From positions 1 through 64,000 of the forward strand of contig CANQDA010000005.1 in assembly GCA_947591155.1 (NCBI GenBank): 64,000 nt of DNA. Direction: 5' to 3'. This document shows, in pieces, positions 44,120 through 52,111 of this stretch. The notes under the pieces were generated by a model. That model did no database searches. It was not told where the DNA came from and saw only the letters and a list, made by a program, of their open reading frames with translations. Source of the DNA: an uncultured Lachnospiraceae bacterium. Its GTDB lineage: Bacteria; Bacillota; Clostridia; Lachnospirales; Lachnospiraceae. Each line of letters begins with the position of its first letter. The stretch's first letter is position 1. Made by a program: the position numbers and the translations under genes.

Positions 44120-46039
44120 TCAGATCCACGGACGGATATTGAGCTCCTTCGCTACCGTCTCACAGGCGGCCTCAATCACCTTGTCCATGTCGTAATACCG
44201 ATACGAGCCGAGCCGTCCGCCGAAGATCACATTCTTCTCCTGCTGCGCCAGAGCGCGGTACTTCTCATAGAGCACGCTGTTCTTCTCGTCGTTCACCGGA
44301 TAATACGGATCAATCCCGGGCTTCCACTCCGTCGAGTACTCCCTGGAGATGATCGTGTAATCCTTCGGATTTCTCTGCTCCTCCTCCGGCTCAAAGTGCT
44401 TGTGCTCTATGATCCGCGTGTACGGCACCTCGCGCTCCGTATAGTTGACGACCGCGTTGCCCTGATAGTTGGCCTCCTCGATCCGCTCCGTCTCGAATCG
44501 CACTGTGCGGTATTCCAGATGCCCGTAGCAGAAATCAAAATACTCGTCGATCATCCCGGTGTAGATCACTTTTTTGAACATATCCGAATGCTCTTTGCAG
44601 TATTCAAAGAAATCCGTATCCAGCATCACATCGACATTCTCCAACAGCTTCTCCACGATTCCCGTGTAGCCGCCGATCGGGATGCCCTGATAGCGGTCGT
44701 TAAAGTAGTTGTTGTTGTACGTAAAGCGAAGCGGCAGCCTTCGAATGATAAAGGACGGAAGATCCTTGCAGTCCCGGCCCCACTGCTTCTCCGTGTAGCC
44801 CTTGATCAGTTTCTCGTAGACGTCCGGCCCCACCAGAGATAACGCCTGCTCCTCGAGGTTTTTCGGCTCGGTGATCCCAAGCTCCGCGATCTGCGCCGCG
44901 ATCTTCTCCTGCACCTCTTTCGGCGTCTTCAGTCCCCAGAGCTTGTAAAACGTATTCATATTGAATGGAAGATTGTACAACTCGTCCTTGTAGGACGCGA
45001 CCGGAGAATTAATGTAATTGTTAAAATCCGCAACTTTGTTGATATACTTCCACACCTTCTCGTTGCTCGTGTGGAAAATATGCGCGCCGTATTTATGGAC
45101 CTGAATCCCGTCGACGTTCTCCGTGTAAATATTGCCCGCAATGTGGCTGCGCTTGTCGATCACCAGACAGCGCCTTCCCCTTCGCGTGAGCTCCTTAGCT
45201 GCCACAGCGCCGTAAAGTCCCGCGCCGACGATCAGGTAATCATATTTTTTCCCTGCCGCCCGAAGCTTTGCACGCCGTTCCTCCCTGCGCGCCGTGATCT
45301 CCCGCTCCTGCTCCTCGCGGTACGCCTCGCAGACCTCCTGGGATGACCCCATCATGCGGATCTTACCGCCGTCCAACCAGATCGCGTTGTCGCAGAGGGT
45401 CTGCACGGATTCGATGTTATGTGAGACGTACAGAAGCGTCGTCCCTCCGGCAAGCATCTGCTGCATGCGCTCATTGCATTTGCGCCGGAATTTCATGTCT
45501 CCCACTTCAAGCACCTCGTCCACCACGAGAATATCCGGGTTCACGACCGTTGCCACGGCAAAACCGAGACGCGCCTTCATGCCGGATGAAAAATTTTTGA
45601 TGGGAGAATCCAGAAATTTTTCCAGATTGGAAAACTCAACGATCTCGTCAAAATGTTTCTCCATGAACTCTCTGGAATGCCCGAGCACCAGTCCGTTCAG
45701 ATAGATATTTTCCCGCGCGGTCAGATTCGGGTCCACGCCTGCGCCGAGCTCGATCAGCGGCGCGATGCGCCCGTCGACCTTCACGCTGCCCTCGTACGGC
45801 TGCAGAATTCCGCTGATCGTTTTCAGCAGCGTAGACTTGCCGGAACCGTTCGGGCCCACGAATCCCCACGACTCGCCTTTTTTGATCTTGAAGCTGATGT
45901 CCTGCAACGCAAGAAACTCCTGAAACATCAGCTCGTGCTTTACCAGCTTGATCGTGTATTCCTTAAGGTTGTCCACCCTCTCACTCGCAAGGTTGAAACG
46001 TATTTTTACGTTTTCTACTTCAATCGCGTAATTACCCAT
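44120..46039 (-). CDS. Fusion: polysaccharide-export ABC ATPase (TagH-like) plus UDP-galactopyranose mutase
   Basis: 639 aa from MGNYAIEVENVKIRFN (GGAGGAG just upstream). Residues 1-240 are a TagH/KpsT-like ATPase: Walker A GPNGSGKS (62-69), signature FSSGM (about 150-154), Walker B ILVVDEV (about 170-176), switch His in YVSHN. A charged helical linker (about 240-262) leads straight into a complete Glf: FAD loop VGAGLYGAVAA (about 271-281), RSHIAGNIY, YGAHIFHTSN, EKQWGRDCKDLP, IPIGGYT, and the C-terminal GRLGSYRYYDMDKVI. No stop and no in-frame Met near the join, so it is a single protein. It would make UDP-galactofuranose where the polymer is exported. Confidence 0.93.
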   Translation of the reverse strand: MGNYAIEVENVKIRFNLASERVDNLKEYTIKLVKHELMFQEFLALQDISFKIKKGESWGFVGPNGSGKSTLLKTISGILQPYEGSVKVDGRIAPLIELGAGVDPNLTARENIYLNGLVLGHSREFMEKHFDEIVEFSNLEKFLDSPIKNFSSGMKARLGFAVATVVNPDILVVDEVLEVGDMKFRRKCNERMQQMLAGGTTLLYVSHNIESVQTLCDNAIWLDGGKIRMMGSSQEVCEAYREEQEREITARREERRAKLRAAGKKYDYLIVGAGLYGAVAAKELTRRGRRCLVIDKRSHIAGNIYTENVDGIQVHKYGAHIFHTSNEKVWKYINKVADFNNYINSPVASYKDELYNLPFNMNTFYKLWGLKTPKEVQEKIAAQIAELGITEPKNLEEQALSLVGPDVYEKLIKGYTEKQWGRDCKDLPSFIIRRLPLRFTYNNNYFNDRYQGIPIGGYTGIVEKLLENVDVMLDTDFFEYCKEHSDMFKKVIYTGMIDEYFDFCYGHLEYRTVRFETERIEEANYQGNAVVNYTEREVPYTRIIEHKHFEPEEEQRNPKDYTIISREYSTEWKPGIDPYYPVNDEKNSVLYEKYRALAQQEKNVIFGGRLGSYRYYDMDKVIEAACETVAKELNIRPWI

Positions 46040-46090
46040 TTTCTCCTCCATAAAATGTCGTTCTCGGTCAACGCCAGGAATATCGCGCGG

Positions 46091-46882
46091 TCAGATATAG
46101 AGGACAAACTTGTCCTTTGACCTCTGGAAGGACCACACGCCGATCGCCAACGCAAGAAAAGCGATCAGCCAACCTCCCCAAAAGATCCTGGGACCCGGCC
46201 AGTTGCCGTAGTAAATGATATCCCTCGACTGCGAAATATAATAGTACATGGGGTTGAAGCCCTTGACCGCAATGTGAAACCAGCGCGGGAAGCGCTCATC
46301 CAGCTTGTAGATGATCGGCGTACAGTACATCCACGCGGTCAGCACAACACTGTAGATATACTGGATATCCCGGAAAAACACGTTTAGCTGCGCCAGAAAG
46401 AATCCCAACCCGCAGCAGAAAATATAGAGCTGCAGGATCACGAGCGGCAGCAGCAGGATCGTCACGTGAAATTCCGTGCCCGTCGCGATCATTACAATGA
46501 TAAGCGCCACCAGAGAGAGCACCATGTCCACCATACAGCTTGTCACCTTCGAAAACGTAAAAATGTATTTCGGCACATAGACCTTGCGGAGCAGCGGGGC
46601 ATTGACGACAACCGAACGCATTGCGTTGTTTGTGCTGTTTTTCATGAAATCGTACAGCATACGCCCGCTCAGCAGGTAGACCGGATAATTCTCGATCTTC
46701 TTACCCAACAGGTGCGAAAATACGATCGAGAGCACCACCATGGTCAGGAGCGGATTCAGTATGCTCCACACATACCCAAGAAAGCTCCTCCGGTATTTGA
46801 GTCTCAGATCCCGGGCCACCAGCTCCTTGATCAGATCCTTATATTTAAAAAATGTCCTGATACGATATCTCAGCAAGTCCAT
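46091..46882 (-). CDS. Polysaccharide/teichoic acid ABC transporter permease (TagG-like)
   Basis: 263 aa, six membrane helices. N-terminal YKDLIKELVARDLRLKYRRS followed by FLGYVWSILNPLLTMVVLSIV is the ABC2 exporter signature (Wzm/TagG), and FNPMYYYISQSRDIIYYG lies near the end. It forms the channel through which the ATPase in the next gene drives export of the lipid-linked glycan. First gene of the operon; ribosome site GGAGGAAA. Confidence 0.93.
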   Translation of the reverse strand: MDLLRYRIRTFFKYKDLIKELVARDLRLKYRRSFLGYVWSILNPLLTMVVLSIVFSHLLGKKIENYPVYLLSGRMLYDFMKNSTNNAMRSVVVNAPLLRKVYVPKYIFTFSKVTSCMVDMVLSLVALIIVMIATGTEFHVTILLLPLVILQLYIFCCGLGFFLAQLNVFFRDIQYIYSVVLTAWMYCTPIIYKLDERFPRWFHIAVKGFNPMYYYISQSRDIIYYGNWPGPRIFWGGWLIAFLALAIGVWSFQRSKDKFVLYI

Positions 46883-46916
46883 CTTTTTCCTCCGTAGTCA
46901 TTATGCCATTCTTGAT

Positions 46917-46946
46917 ATTTTAGCACACTCCCCATGCGCTTTTCAA
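46917..46946 (-). promoter_or_regulatory. Promoter of the surface-glycan operon
   Basis: Minus strand: TTGAAA (46941-46946), 18-bp spacer, TAAAAT (46917-46922), about 30 nt ahead of the permease start. All eight glycan genes down to 37155 follow with short gaps or overlaps. Confidence 0.6.
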
Positions 46947-47036
46947 TAAAATATGCTTTTTTTCTGGAAAAACTCTCTTTTTCATGGTATGATTGCCACA
47001 GAATTTCTCTTAGAAAAACAGCAGGAAAGGGATGCG

Positions 47037-48005
47037 ATGATGGACAAAAAGCGCTTACGCTATCTCGACGCGGCAAGGGGACTGGCGATCCTCCTCGTCG
47101 TTCTGGGACATATCTGGGAAACAGCACAGCCGGTCCCGGTACTGATCTACTCCTTCCACATACCCCTCTTTTTCCTGATCAGCGGGATCCTGACCGCTTA
47201 CACCAGGCAGGAACGCAGGCCCATGAAGCAGCTCGTCTTCTCACGGCTGCGCGGTCTGATCATCCCATACGTTTTCTTTGAGGCGGTTTTCATTTTAATC
47301 TTCGGAGTGCGCAATCACTTTGACTTCCGTTCCCAGAGCGGCCAGGTCTACGGCGGCCTGCTTCTCTCTCCGCTGAACGTGCCCCTTTGGTTCCTCCCAA
47401 CGCTGTTTCTGGCAGAACTCTTTTTTCTCCTTCTGCTGCGTCTTATCCGAAACAGACGGTGCGTCGCGGCGGTCTGTCTGGTTCTTTATCTGATACCTTT
47501 CATTTCGGAAAGCGAGCGATTCCTGCCGGACGCTCTGCTGCGTTGTCTTACCTCCCTCGGCTTTCTTGCCGCCGGATACTTCAGCTCAGATTTCGTGCGC
47601 AGAGAAGACCCTCCCTCGTTCCTTCTCCTGACCGTGGCTGTCGCAGGCGGCGTCCTCGCGCTCGTCAACGGAAAGACCGGCATCTACAAGCTGTCCTTCC
47701 ACAACCCGGTGCTCTTCACCGTCTGCGCCCTCACAGGCTCCTGCTGCGCGATCTTTTTGTTGAAAAAACTACCATCGAGGTTCTCTTCCCTTCTGGAGCT
47801 CGCCGGGAAGAACAGCCTTGTGATCCTCGGATTGCATATCATCGTCCTGCGTGTTCTCCAGGAGGTCCTCGGTCTGAGCACCGATTCCCTCGCGGGCGGT
47901 CTGCTCGCCCTCGCCGGAGTCTGCCTCCTGCTCACACCGGTATGCTGGTTCTTCAACCGCTTCCTCCCCTTTTTCATTGGAAAGCATCGTTCTATATCTG
48001 ATTAA
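47037..48005 (+). CDS. Membrane acyltransferase (acyltransferase family 3)
   Basis: 322 aa from the ATG pair at 47037/47040, behind AGGAAAGGG; the frame is open further upstream without a ribosome site. RYLDAARGLAILLVVLGHI (family motif with Arg and catalytic-type His), FHIPLFFLISGIL, then about nine to ten membrane helices. Such integral proteins acetylate or otherwise acylate surface polysaccharides. It is transcribed away from the glycan operon, so it may decorate the same polymer (inference from position). Confidence 0.87.
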   Translation: MMDKKRLRYLDAARGLAILLVVLGHIWETAQPVPVLIYSFHIPLFFLISGILTAYTRQERRPMKQLVFSRLRGLIIPYVFFEAVFILIFGVRNHFDFRSQSGQVYGGLLLSPLNVPLWFLPTLFLAELFFLLLLRLIRNRRCVAAVCLVLYLIPFISESERFLPDALLRCLTSLGFLAAGYFSSDFVRREDPPSFLLLTVAVAGGVLALVNGKTGIYKLSFHNPVLFTVCALTGSCCAIFLLKKLPSRFSSLLELAGKNSLVILGLHIIVLRVLQEVLGLSTDSLAGGLLALAGVCLLLTPVCWFFNRFLPFFIGKHRSISD

Positions 48006-48057
48006 AACCTTCCAATCTCATTATACAGACTTGTAAACTAAGTGCCTTACAATATCA

Positions 48058-48145
48058 GACCCCGGTTGGATTTCCGGCGTGTTTTTCCCGAAAACAATAC
48101 AACTGTCTCTCGGGGAAAACACTCGGAAGGGTACCAACCGGGGTC
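48058..48145. repeat. Long 88-nt imperfect hairpin between convergent genes
   Basis: Outer arms GACCCCGGTTGG (48058-48069) and CCAACCGGGGTC (48134-48145) pair perfectly over 12 bp; inside, TTCCGGCGTGTTTTTCCCGA and TCGGGGAAAACACTCGGAA pair almost completely, leaving a loop of about 17 nt. It lies between the 3' ends of the acyltransferase and cytidylate-kinase-like genes, so it may act as a bidirectional terminator, but it is far longer than the other terminators here and has no U-tract. A small mobile or repeat element is possible. Confidence 0.6.
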
Positions 48146-48167
48146 GTCCTCTTTGTCTATATTTTAT

Positions 48168-48779
48168 TCATGCCTTCTTCCTGTACCGGATATAATCCAT
48201 GATCAGCTCCACGGATCCTTCGACCCCGAGCGAACTGCTCTCTACGCACAGGTTGTAGCTCGAAGCCGCTCCCCATTTTTTCTCCGATTGGAAATTGTAG
48301 TAGCTCGCGCGCTTCTTGTCCGTCTTCACTAGCATATCCTTTGCTTTCGCCTCGGATACCTTGTACTCCTCAGCGATGCGGGCAGCACGGAAATCTGTGT
48401 TCGCGTGCACAAAGACGCTGACCAGATCCGGGCAGTCCCGAAGCGTATAGTCCGCACATCGCCCCACGATCACACAGGACTCCTCCGACAACTTTCGTAT
48501 CGCATCGTATGTCGCCTGGTAGATCTGTTGGTCGATCGTCGGCCCCGAATACATCACGGACGGATAAATGTCCATCACAATAGAATACAGAAGACTGTTC
48601 GTCGGCTTCTCATCGTAGCTTTCGAGCACCTTTTCACAGAGCCCGCTCTCCTTCGCGACCAGCTTGAGCAGCTCCTTGTCGTAGAACTTCACCCCAAGCT
48701 TTCCTGCGATCTTCTCTCCTATCTCATGTCCCCCACTGCCAAACTGGCGTCCTATTGTAAGAATGACCTTCTCTGACAT
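48168..48779 (-). CDS. Cytidylate kinase-like protein
   Basis: 203 aa. P-loop TIGRQFGSGGHEIGEKIA (about 8-25), FYDKELLKLVAKES, and CVIVGRCADYTLRD, the pattern of the cytidylate kinase-like family (PF13189) common in Clostridia, distinct from housekeeping Cmk. It would phosphorylate a nucleotide or related substrate; the real substrate is unknown. The proximity to CDP-polyol genes is suggestive only. It follows the TPR-AAA gene by 42 nt on the same strand. Confidence 0.85.
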   Translation of the reverse strand: MSEKVILTIGRQFGSGGHEIGEKIAGKLGVKFYDKELLKLVAKESGLCEKVLESYDEKPTNSLLYSIVMDIYPSVMYSGPTIDQQIYQATYDAIRKLSEESCVIVGRCADYTLRDCPDLVSVFVHANTDFRAARIAEEYKVSEAKAKDMLVKTDKKRASYYNFQSEKKWGAASSYNLCVESSSLGVEGSVELIMDYIRYRKKA

Positions 48780-48821
48780 ACTGCTCCCTCCTGTCTTCTG
48801 GAAATTTTGTGTCGCCTGCTT

Positions 48822-51311
48822 CTATTTGAAATCCTTCGGGAAAAGGATCACAAAATCGTTCTCATCGTAGCGTTTCTTACCCATCGAGATCTTGCGGAAA
48901 AATTTCCCAGACCGCGCGATCGCCTTGCTCACGATCTCCGTGACCCCCGATATCGTCATCGGCGACCCGTCCGGATTCCCCGCGGCGATCTTCTGGCAGA
49001 AGACGTCATACGCCTCCTCCCCGATCACGTAGTCCTGCGCGTTCGCGTAGATCCGCCCAAATACAGCCAGTTCCTCCACCGTGTATTCCGGAAGATAAAT
49101 CTGTGCCGTGAATTTCATCGTGAAGCGCGGATGGCGCATCAGCATCTCATGAATGTACTGCTGCTCGTCCTCGAGGATCACGATCAGTCCGTCCGTCCTG
49201 AATTCCATCGCGGTCGTCAGCTGCTCCACCGTGTTTGGCTCCAGATCGCCTGCTTCCTCGATGATCAGCGTACCTCCCGCGATCTTCGCGATCGTCGCCG
49301 CGATGTCCTTGCGATTCAGATCTGCCGCATAGATACGCGCCATCTTCACTGTCTGGCTGCCCTTGTCCTGCGCGATCGCCTTCGCGAGGTTCATCGCAAG
49401 CGTCGTCTTGCCGGAACCATGCGCGCCAAAGATCAGGATATTGCCGCTTCGCGAGGTCTTGTCGTCTCCTTTCGCCTCCGTCTGGAGGATCGCGTTCGCG
49501 ATCTGATCCTCAAGGCCCTCGACCTCGGTAAATCCGCTGAACAGGCCGCGCATATACTGCGGTATGCTCAGATATTCGTCGTCGTATGCTTCCTCATAGT
49601 CGGCGGTAAGCTCCTCTGCCGCCTCCGGCTGTCCCTCGTCATATGCATCGCCCGGATCCTCATCCTGCGGAAGCGTCTGCGCTCCGTCCGGCGTCTCACG
49701 CGTCTCATCCGGCAGCTCCTGCACTCCGTCCGGCGTCTCTTTCGCCTCTTTTGCCTCACCTGGGAGCTCCCCGTCAATCCTGCGGGAGATCTCCTCCGTG
49801 GGAATCCGCCTTGTCTTCCCGGACAGGATGTCCTGACGGACCGCCTCCATCAGCTCTTCTCGGCTGTCCCCGATCCTGCGGGTCTTCCCGAGATCCTCCG
49901 GCTTCGGTTCCTCCATGTAGGTCGGAAGAGAGCTCTTGTTTCTCAGAAGCTTCTCTGGATTGTTGGTGTACTGCAGTGCCTCCCGCTGCGATTCCGTCAG
50001 CTCATCGGCAGCTGCCTCTGCCACACTCTTTCCCATCCGCTCAGATGCGGTGTCTTCCTCTGCCTCCTCGGGCAGTGGGGCAGTCTCCTCTTTGTCCGTG
50101 TCAGCCTTCTTTGGGACTTCTGCTTCCCCGGAAGGCATCTCCGTACCCTGTGCTTCTTTCAGCTCATCCTTCTGCGCGGCTGAGTCTTCCTCCTGTTCTT
50201 CCGCGCCGAGCACAACGTCCGTGATCCTCTTCCCCTGGTCTCCCATCGCAAGAAGAACGTCGTCGATTGAAAGCTGTCCGGCAATCTGCTCGGACGCCTC
50301 CGGCGTCTCCGTCTTGGGCATTCTTGAGATTCCGGAATCCACAGACGCCGGAATATCCTCCTCCGCCTCATCTCCGTGCTTCACAACGCCTGAGATGATC
50401 TTTCTCATGCTCTTTGCGAGCTCCACCTGCAGGTTCTTTGAATCCTCGGCTGCAGACTCCTGTATCTTGCTGCCGGGCCTCACGTACTGTCTTGTCTTCT
50501 CGATCTCCGGGGTCTCCTCCTCCGGCTCCTTCTCCAGCTCTGCCTTGTGCGCCGTGACCTGATCCGCGATCTCTTTCTCCGTCTCGGCCATGATCGACTC
50601 CGCAATCACTTCCCCATCCGTGCTTTCGACCTTCTGGATCACATTGTCCTCTTCCTGCTCTTCGCTTGTAAGGCTTTCTTCCATTCTCTCCTCAAGGCAT
50701 TCCTCATAGATCTGCTGCTGTTTCGGAGTCAGCGCCGCATAGCGCTTCTTGAGCTCAAGCGCCTTCGCCACATATTTTCCGCTGTGGAACCAGAGCACCA
50801 GATCGTCGCAGGCTGCAAGGCATTTCTGCATCTGTCCCGACTGCTGGTAGAGCTTTGCCAGCTCGTACGCCCACTTCTCGGTGTATTCCTGTCCCAGATA
50901 CTCCTCAAGGATCGCGATCAGCTCTTCTATTGAGCTTCCCCGACCCTTATATATTTTATACTTGAGAATATAGCGATTGTTGTCGTGCGGCGCTGCCTGC
51001 ACATACTCCGTGTAGTATTCGATCGCCTCATCGTACTGCTGAAGCTCGGTCGTCACCTCGATCAGGCGGTAGAGCACGGTCCGACCAACCGGGGAACGCC
51101 GATACGCGCGTATAAGAATATTCTTGCTGTCCTCCAGTCTTCCGGACGCCTCGTAGATCTCGCTGATCAGACAGAGCGTACGGATATTGCGCACTCTTCT
51201 CCAGTCGATCGAATCAGCCATCTCCGCCGCAGCTTTGTAGTCTCCCTGATCTACCAGCTTGTCGATTTCCTCCAGCTTGAGATTGTATTCATATTTGTCC
51301 AATTTTTCCAC
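48822..51311 (-). CDS. TPR-AAA protein of unknown function
   Basis: 829 aa, beginning at a GTG codon; the ribosome site is poor, so the start is uncertain. Residues about 5-205 are TPR-like helical repeats (VDQGDYKAAAEMADSIDW, LQQYDEAIEYYTEYVQAAPHD). A long acidic, probably disordered linker (about 205-600, rich in Glu, Pro, Thr, Ala) follows. The C-terminal 200 residues form an AAA-type ATPase with Walker A IFGAHGSGKTTLA (about 628-640) and Walker B GTLIIEEAGDLEP, with YLPEYTVEELAVFGRIYA resembling the CbxX/SpoVK group. No partner can be named. Confidence 0.75.
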   Translation of the reverse strand: MEKLDKYEYNLKLEEIDKLVDQGDYKAAAEMADSIDWRRVRNIRTLCLISEIYEASGRLEDSKNILIRAYRRSPVGRTVLYRLIEVTTELQQYDEAIEYYTEYVQAAPHDNNRYILKYKIYKGRGSSIEELIAILEEYLGQEYTEKWAYELAKLYQQSGQMQKCLAACDDLVLWFHSGKYVAKALELKKRYAALTPKQQQIYEECLEERMEESLTSEEQEEDNVIQKVESTDGEVIAESIMAETEKEIADQVTAHKAELEKEPEEETPEIEKTRQYVRPGSKIQESAAEDSKNLQVELAKSMRKIISGVVKHGDEAEEDIPASVDSGISRMPKTETPEASEQIAGQLSIDDVLLAMGDQGKRITDVVLGAEEQEEDSAAQKDELKEAQGTEMPSGEAEVPKKADTDKEETAPLPEEAEEDTASERMGKSVAEAAADELTESQREALQYTNNPEKLLRNKSSLPTYMEEPKPEDLGKTRRIGDSREELMEAVRQDILSGKTRRIPTEEISRRIDGELPGEAKEAKETPDGVQELPDETRETPDGAQTLPQDEDPGDAYDEGQPEAAEELTADYEEAYDDEYLSIPQYMRGLFSGFTEVEGLEDQIANAILQTEAKGDDKTSRSGNILIFGAHGSGKTTLAMNLAKAIAQDKGSQTVKMARIYAADLNRKDIAATIAKIAGGTLIIEEAGDLEPNTVEQLTTAMEFRTDGLIVILEDEQQYIHEMLMRHPRFTMKFTAQIYLPEYTVEELAVFGRIYANAQDYVIGEEAYDVFCQKIAAGNPDGSPMTISGVTEIVSKAIARSGKFFRKISMGKKRYDENDFVILFPKDFK

Positions 51312-51382
51312 CCCGCCATTGTCTGTGGCCTTAGCCTTCCTGAGTCATACTTCTTCTACATTGTATATTAAATATTTTTTTT

Positions 51383-51411
51383 AGTGTACCATACCTGTTT
51401 TTTGTTGTCAA
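51383..51411 (-). promoter_or_regulatory. Promoter of the TPR-AAA gene
   Basis: Minus strand: TTGACA (51406-51411), 17-bp spacer, TACACT (51383-51388), close to consensus. Confidence 0.75.
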
Positions 51412-51443
51412 AACCAACCTGTCGAAAAATGTGGTTTTTGCGC

Positions 51444-51480
51444 AAAAAACAGGAGATGTTATGTCCGATAACATCTCCTG
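51444..51480 (-). terminator. Intrinsic terminator of the cryptic minus-strand transcript
   Basis: CAGGAGATGTTAT (51450-51462) and its perfect complement (51468-51480) with a 5-nt loop, followed on the minus strand by six T. It ends a transcript from the right, not the TPR-AAA gene, whose promoter lies further left. Confidence 0.85.
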
Positions 51481-51778
51481 GTCTATTTTATTCAGTTTTA
51501 TTTATATTTTAGAATCATATTGGAGAGTTTTTTTCCTGTACTGAATTATAAAAGTATTTTTGTCCTTTTATAACCATGTGGCTTTTTGTCGGCCTTTCAA
51601 TCAGCTGTTGAATGATCCTTTCCCCTTTTCGGTATGGTTTTTCGATCTGATCTTTCGATTGCCGACGATATTATTTCGAACCTGCGCGTTCGATCTTCTC
51701 CGTTCTACCCAGATAAATGTGCTCTATCAGCAGATTCTTTTTCCTCTCCAATTACTCGTTTTCATACGATCATTTGAA
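51481..51778 (-). pseudogene. AT-rich remnant inside the cryptic transcript
   Basis: In one minus-strand frame, LERKKNLLIEHIYLGRTEKI continues through a TAA to KPYRKGERIIQQLIERPTKS and ends with QKYFYNSVQEKNSPI. The spacing of charged helical text followed by a YFYN-type strand resembles a decayed coding region, but I recognise no family with confidence. It could equally be non-coding RNA. Nothing convincing is seen on the plus strand, although a 95-codon frame is open there. Confidence 0.25.
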
Positions 51779-51859
51779 TCAATTCCGATAGAGGTCTTTT
51801 TTACAGGAAACATTTATCCAACCACATGTACTGAGATACGTATGTGAGACTGTGTCCAT
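51779..51859 (-). CDS. Small ORF of 26 codons with a very strong ribosome site
   Basis: MDTVSHTYLSTCGWINVSCK plus KDLYRN, preceded by AAGGAGGAGGT at a standard distance and driven by a near-consensus promoter 80-100 nt upstream. Two Cys, one Trp. It could be a leader peptide, a small secreted or toxin-like peptide, or the 5' end of a decayed gene. No family recognised. Confidence 0.4.
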   Translation of the reverse strand: MDTVSHTYLSTCGWINVSCKKDLYRN

Positions 51860-51936
51860 TGGAATCGACCTCCTCCTTGTCTGGATTTTCTATAGGTGTG
51901 ATCTATAGGAACAACAAATGTTTTGTTGATGGTTGT

Positions 51937-51965
51937 ATTTTATCACAGCGCTCCCGATTTGTCAA
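51937..51965 (-). promoter_or_regulatory. Strong promoter of the cryptic minus-strand transcript
   Basis: Minus strand: perfect -35 TTGACA (51960-51965), 17-bp spacer, -10 TAAAAT (51937-51942). With the terminator at 51444-51480 it delimits a transcript of about 480-490 nt. The remaining 51966-52111 is AT-rich; I see no gene or convincing plus-strand promoter in it. Confidence 0.7.
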
Positions 51966-52111
51966 CGCTATTTTTGATTATTTTTCAAATTATTCTATTT
52001 TAATTGTCTGAATCTTTATTTTTTTGTGTATTTATTAAATTAATTATAAAATTCAGTTTATTTAAATAACTAAGCGGATTGCGACAATAGTGAAAAACTG
52101 TACGCTGTGTC

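Noticed and set aside
45240..45300. A possible gene boundary splitting the ABC ATPase from UDP-galactopyranose mutase
   Set aside because: The frame is continuous, there is no in-frame Met near the join and no ribosome site, so one fused gene is the better reading.
51560..51847. Plus-strand open frame of 95 codons in the AT-rich gap
   Set aside because: No ribosome site, no family likeness, and it lies opposite a better supported minus-strand transcription unit.
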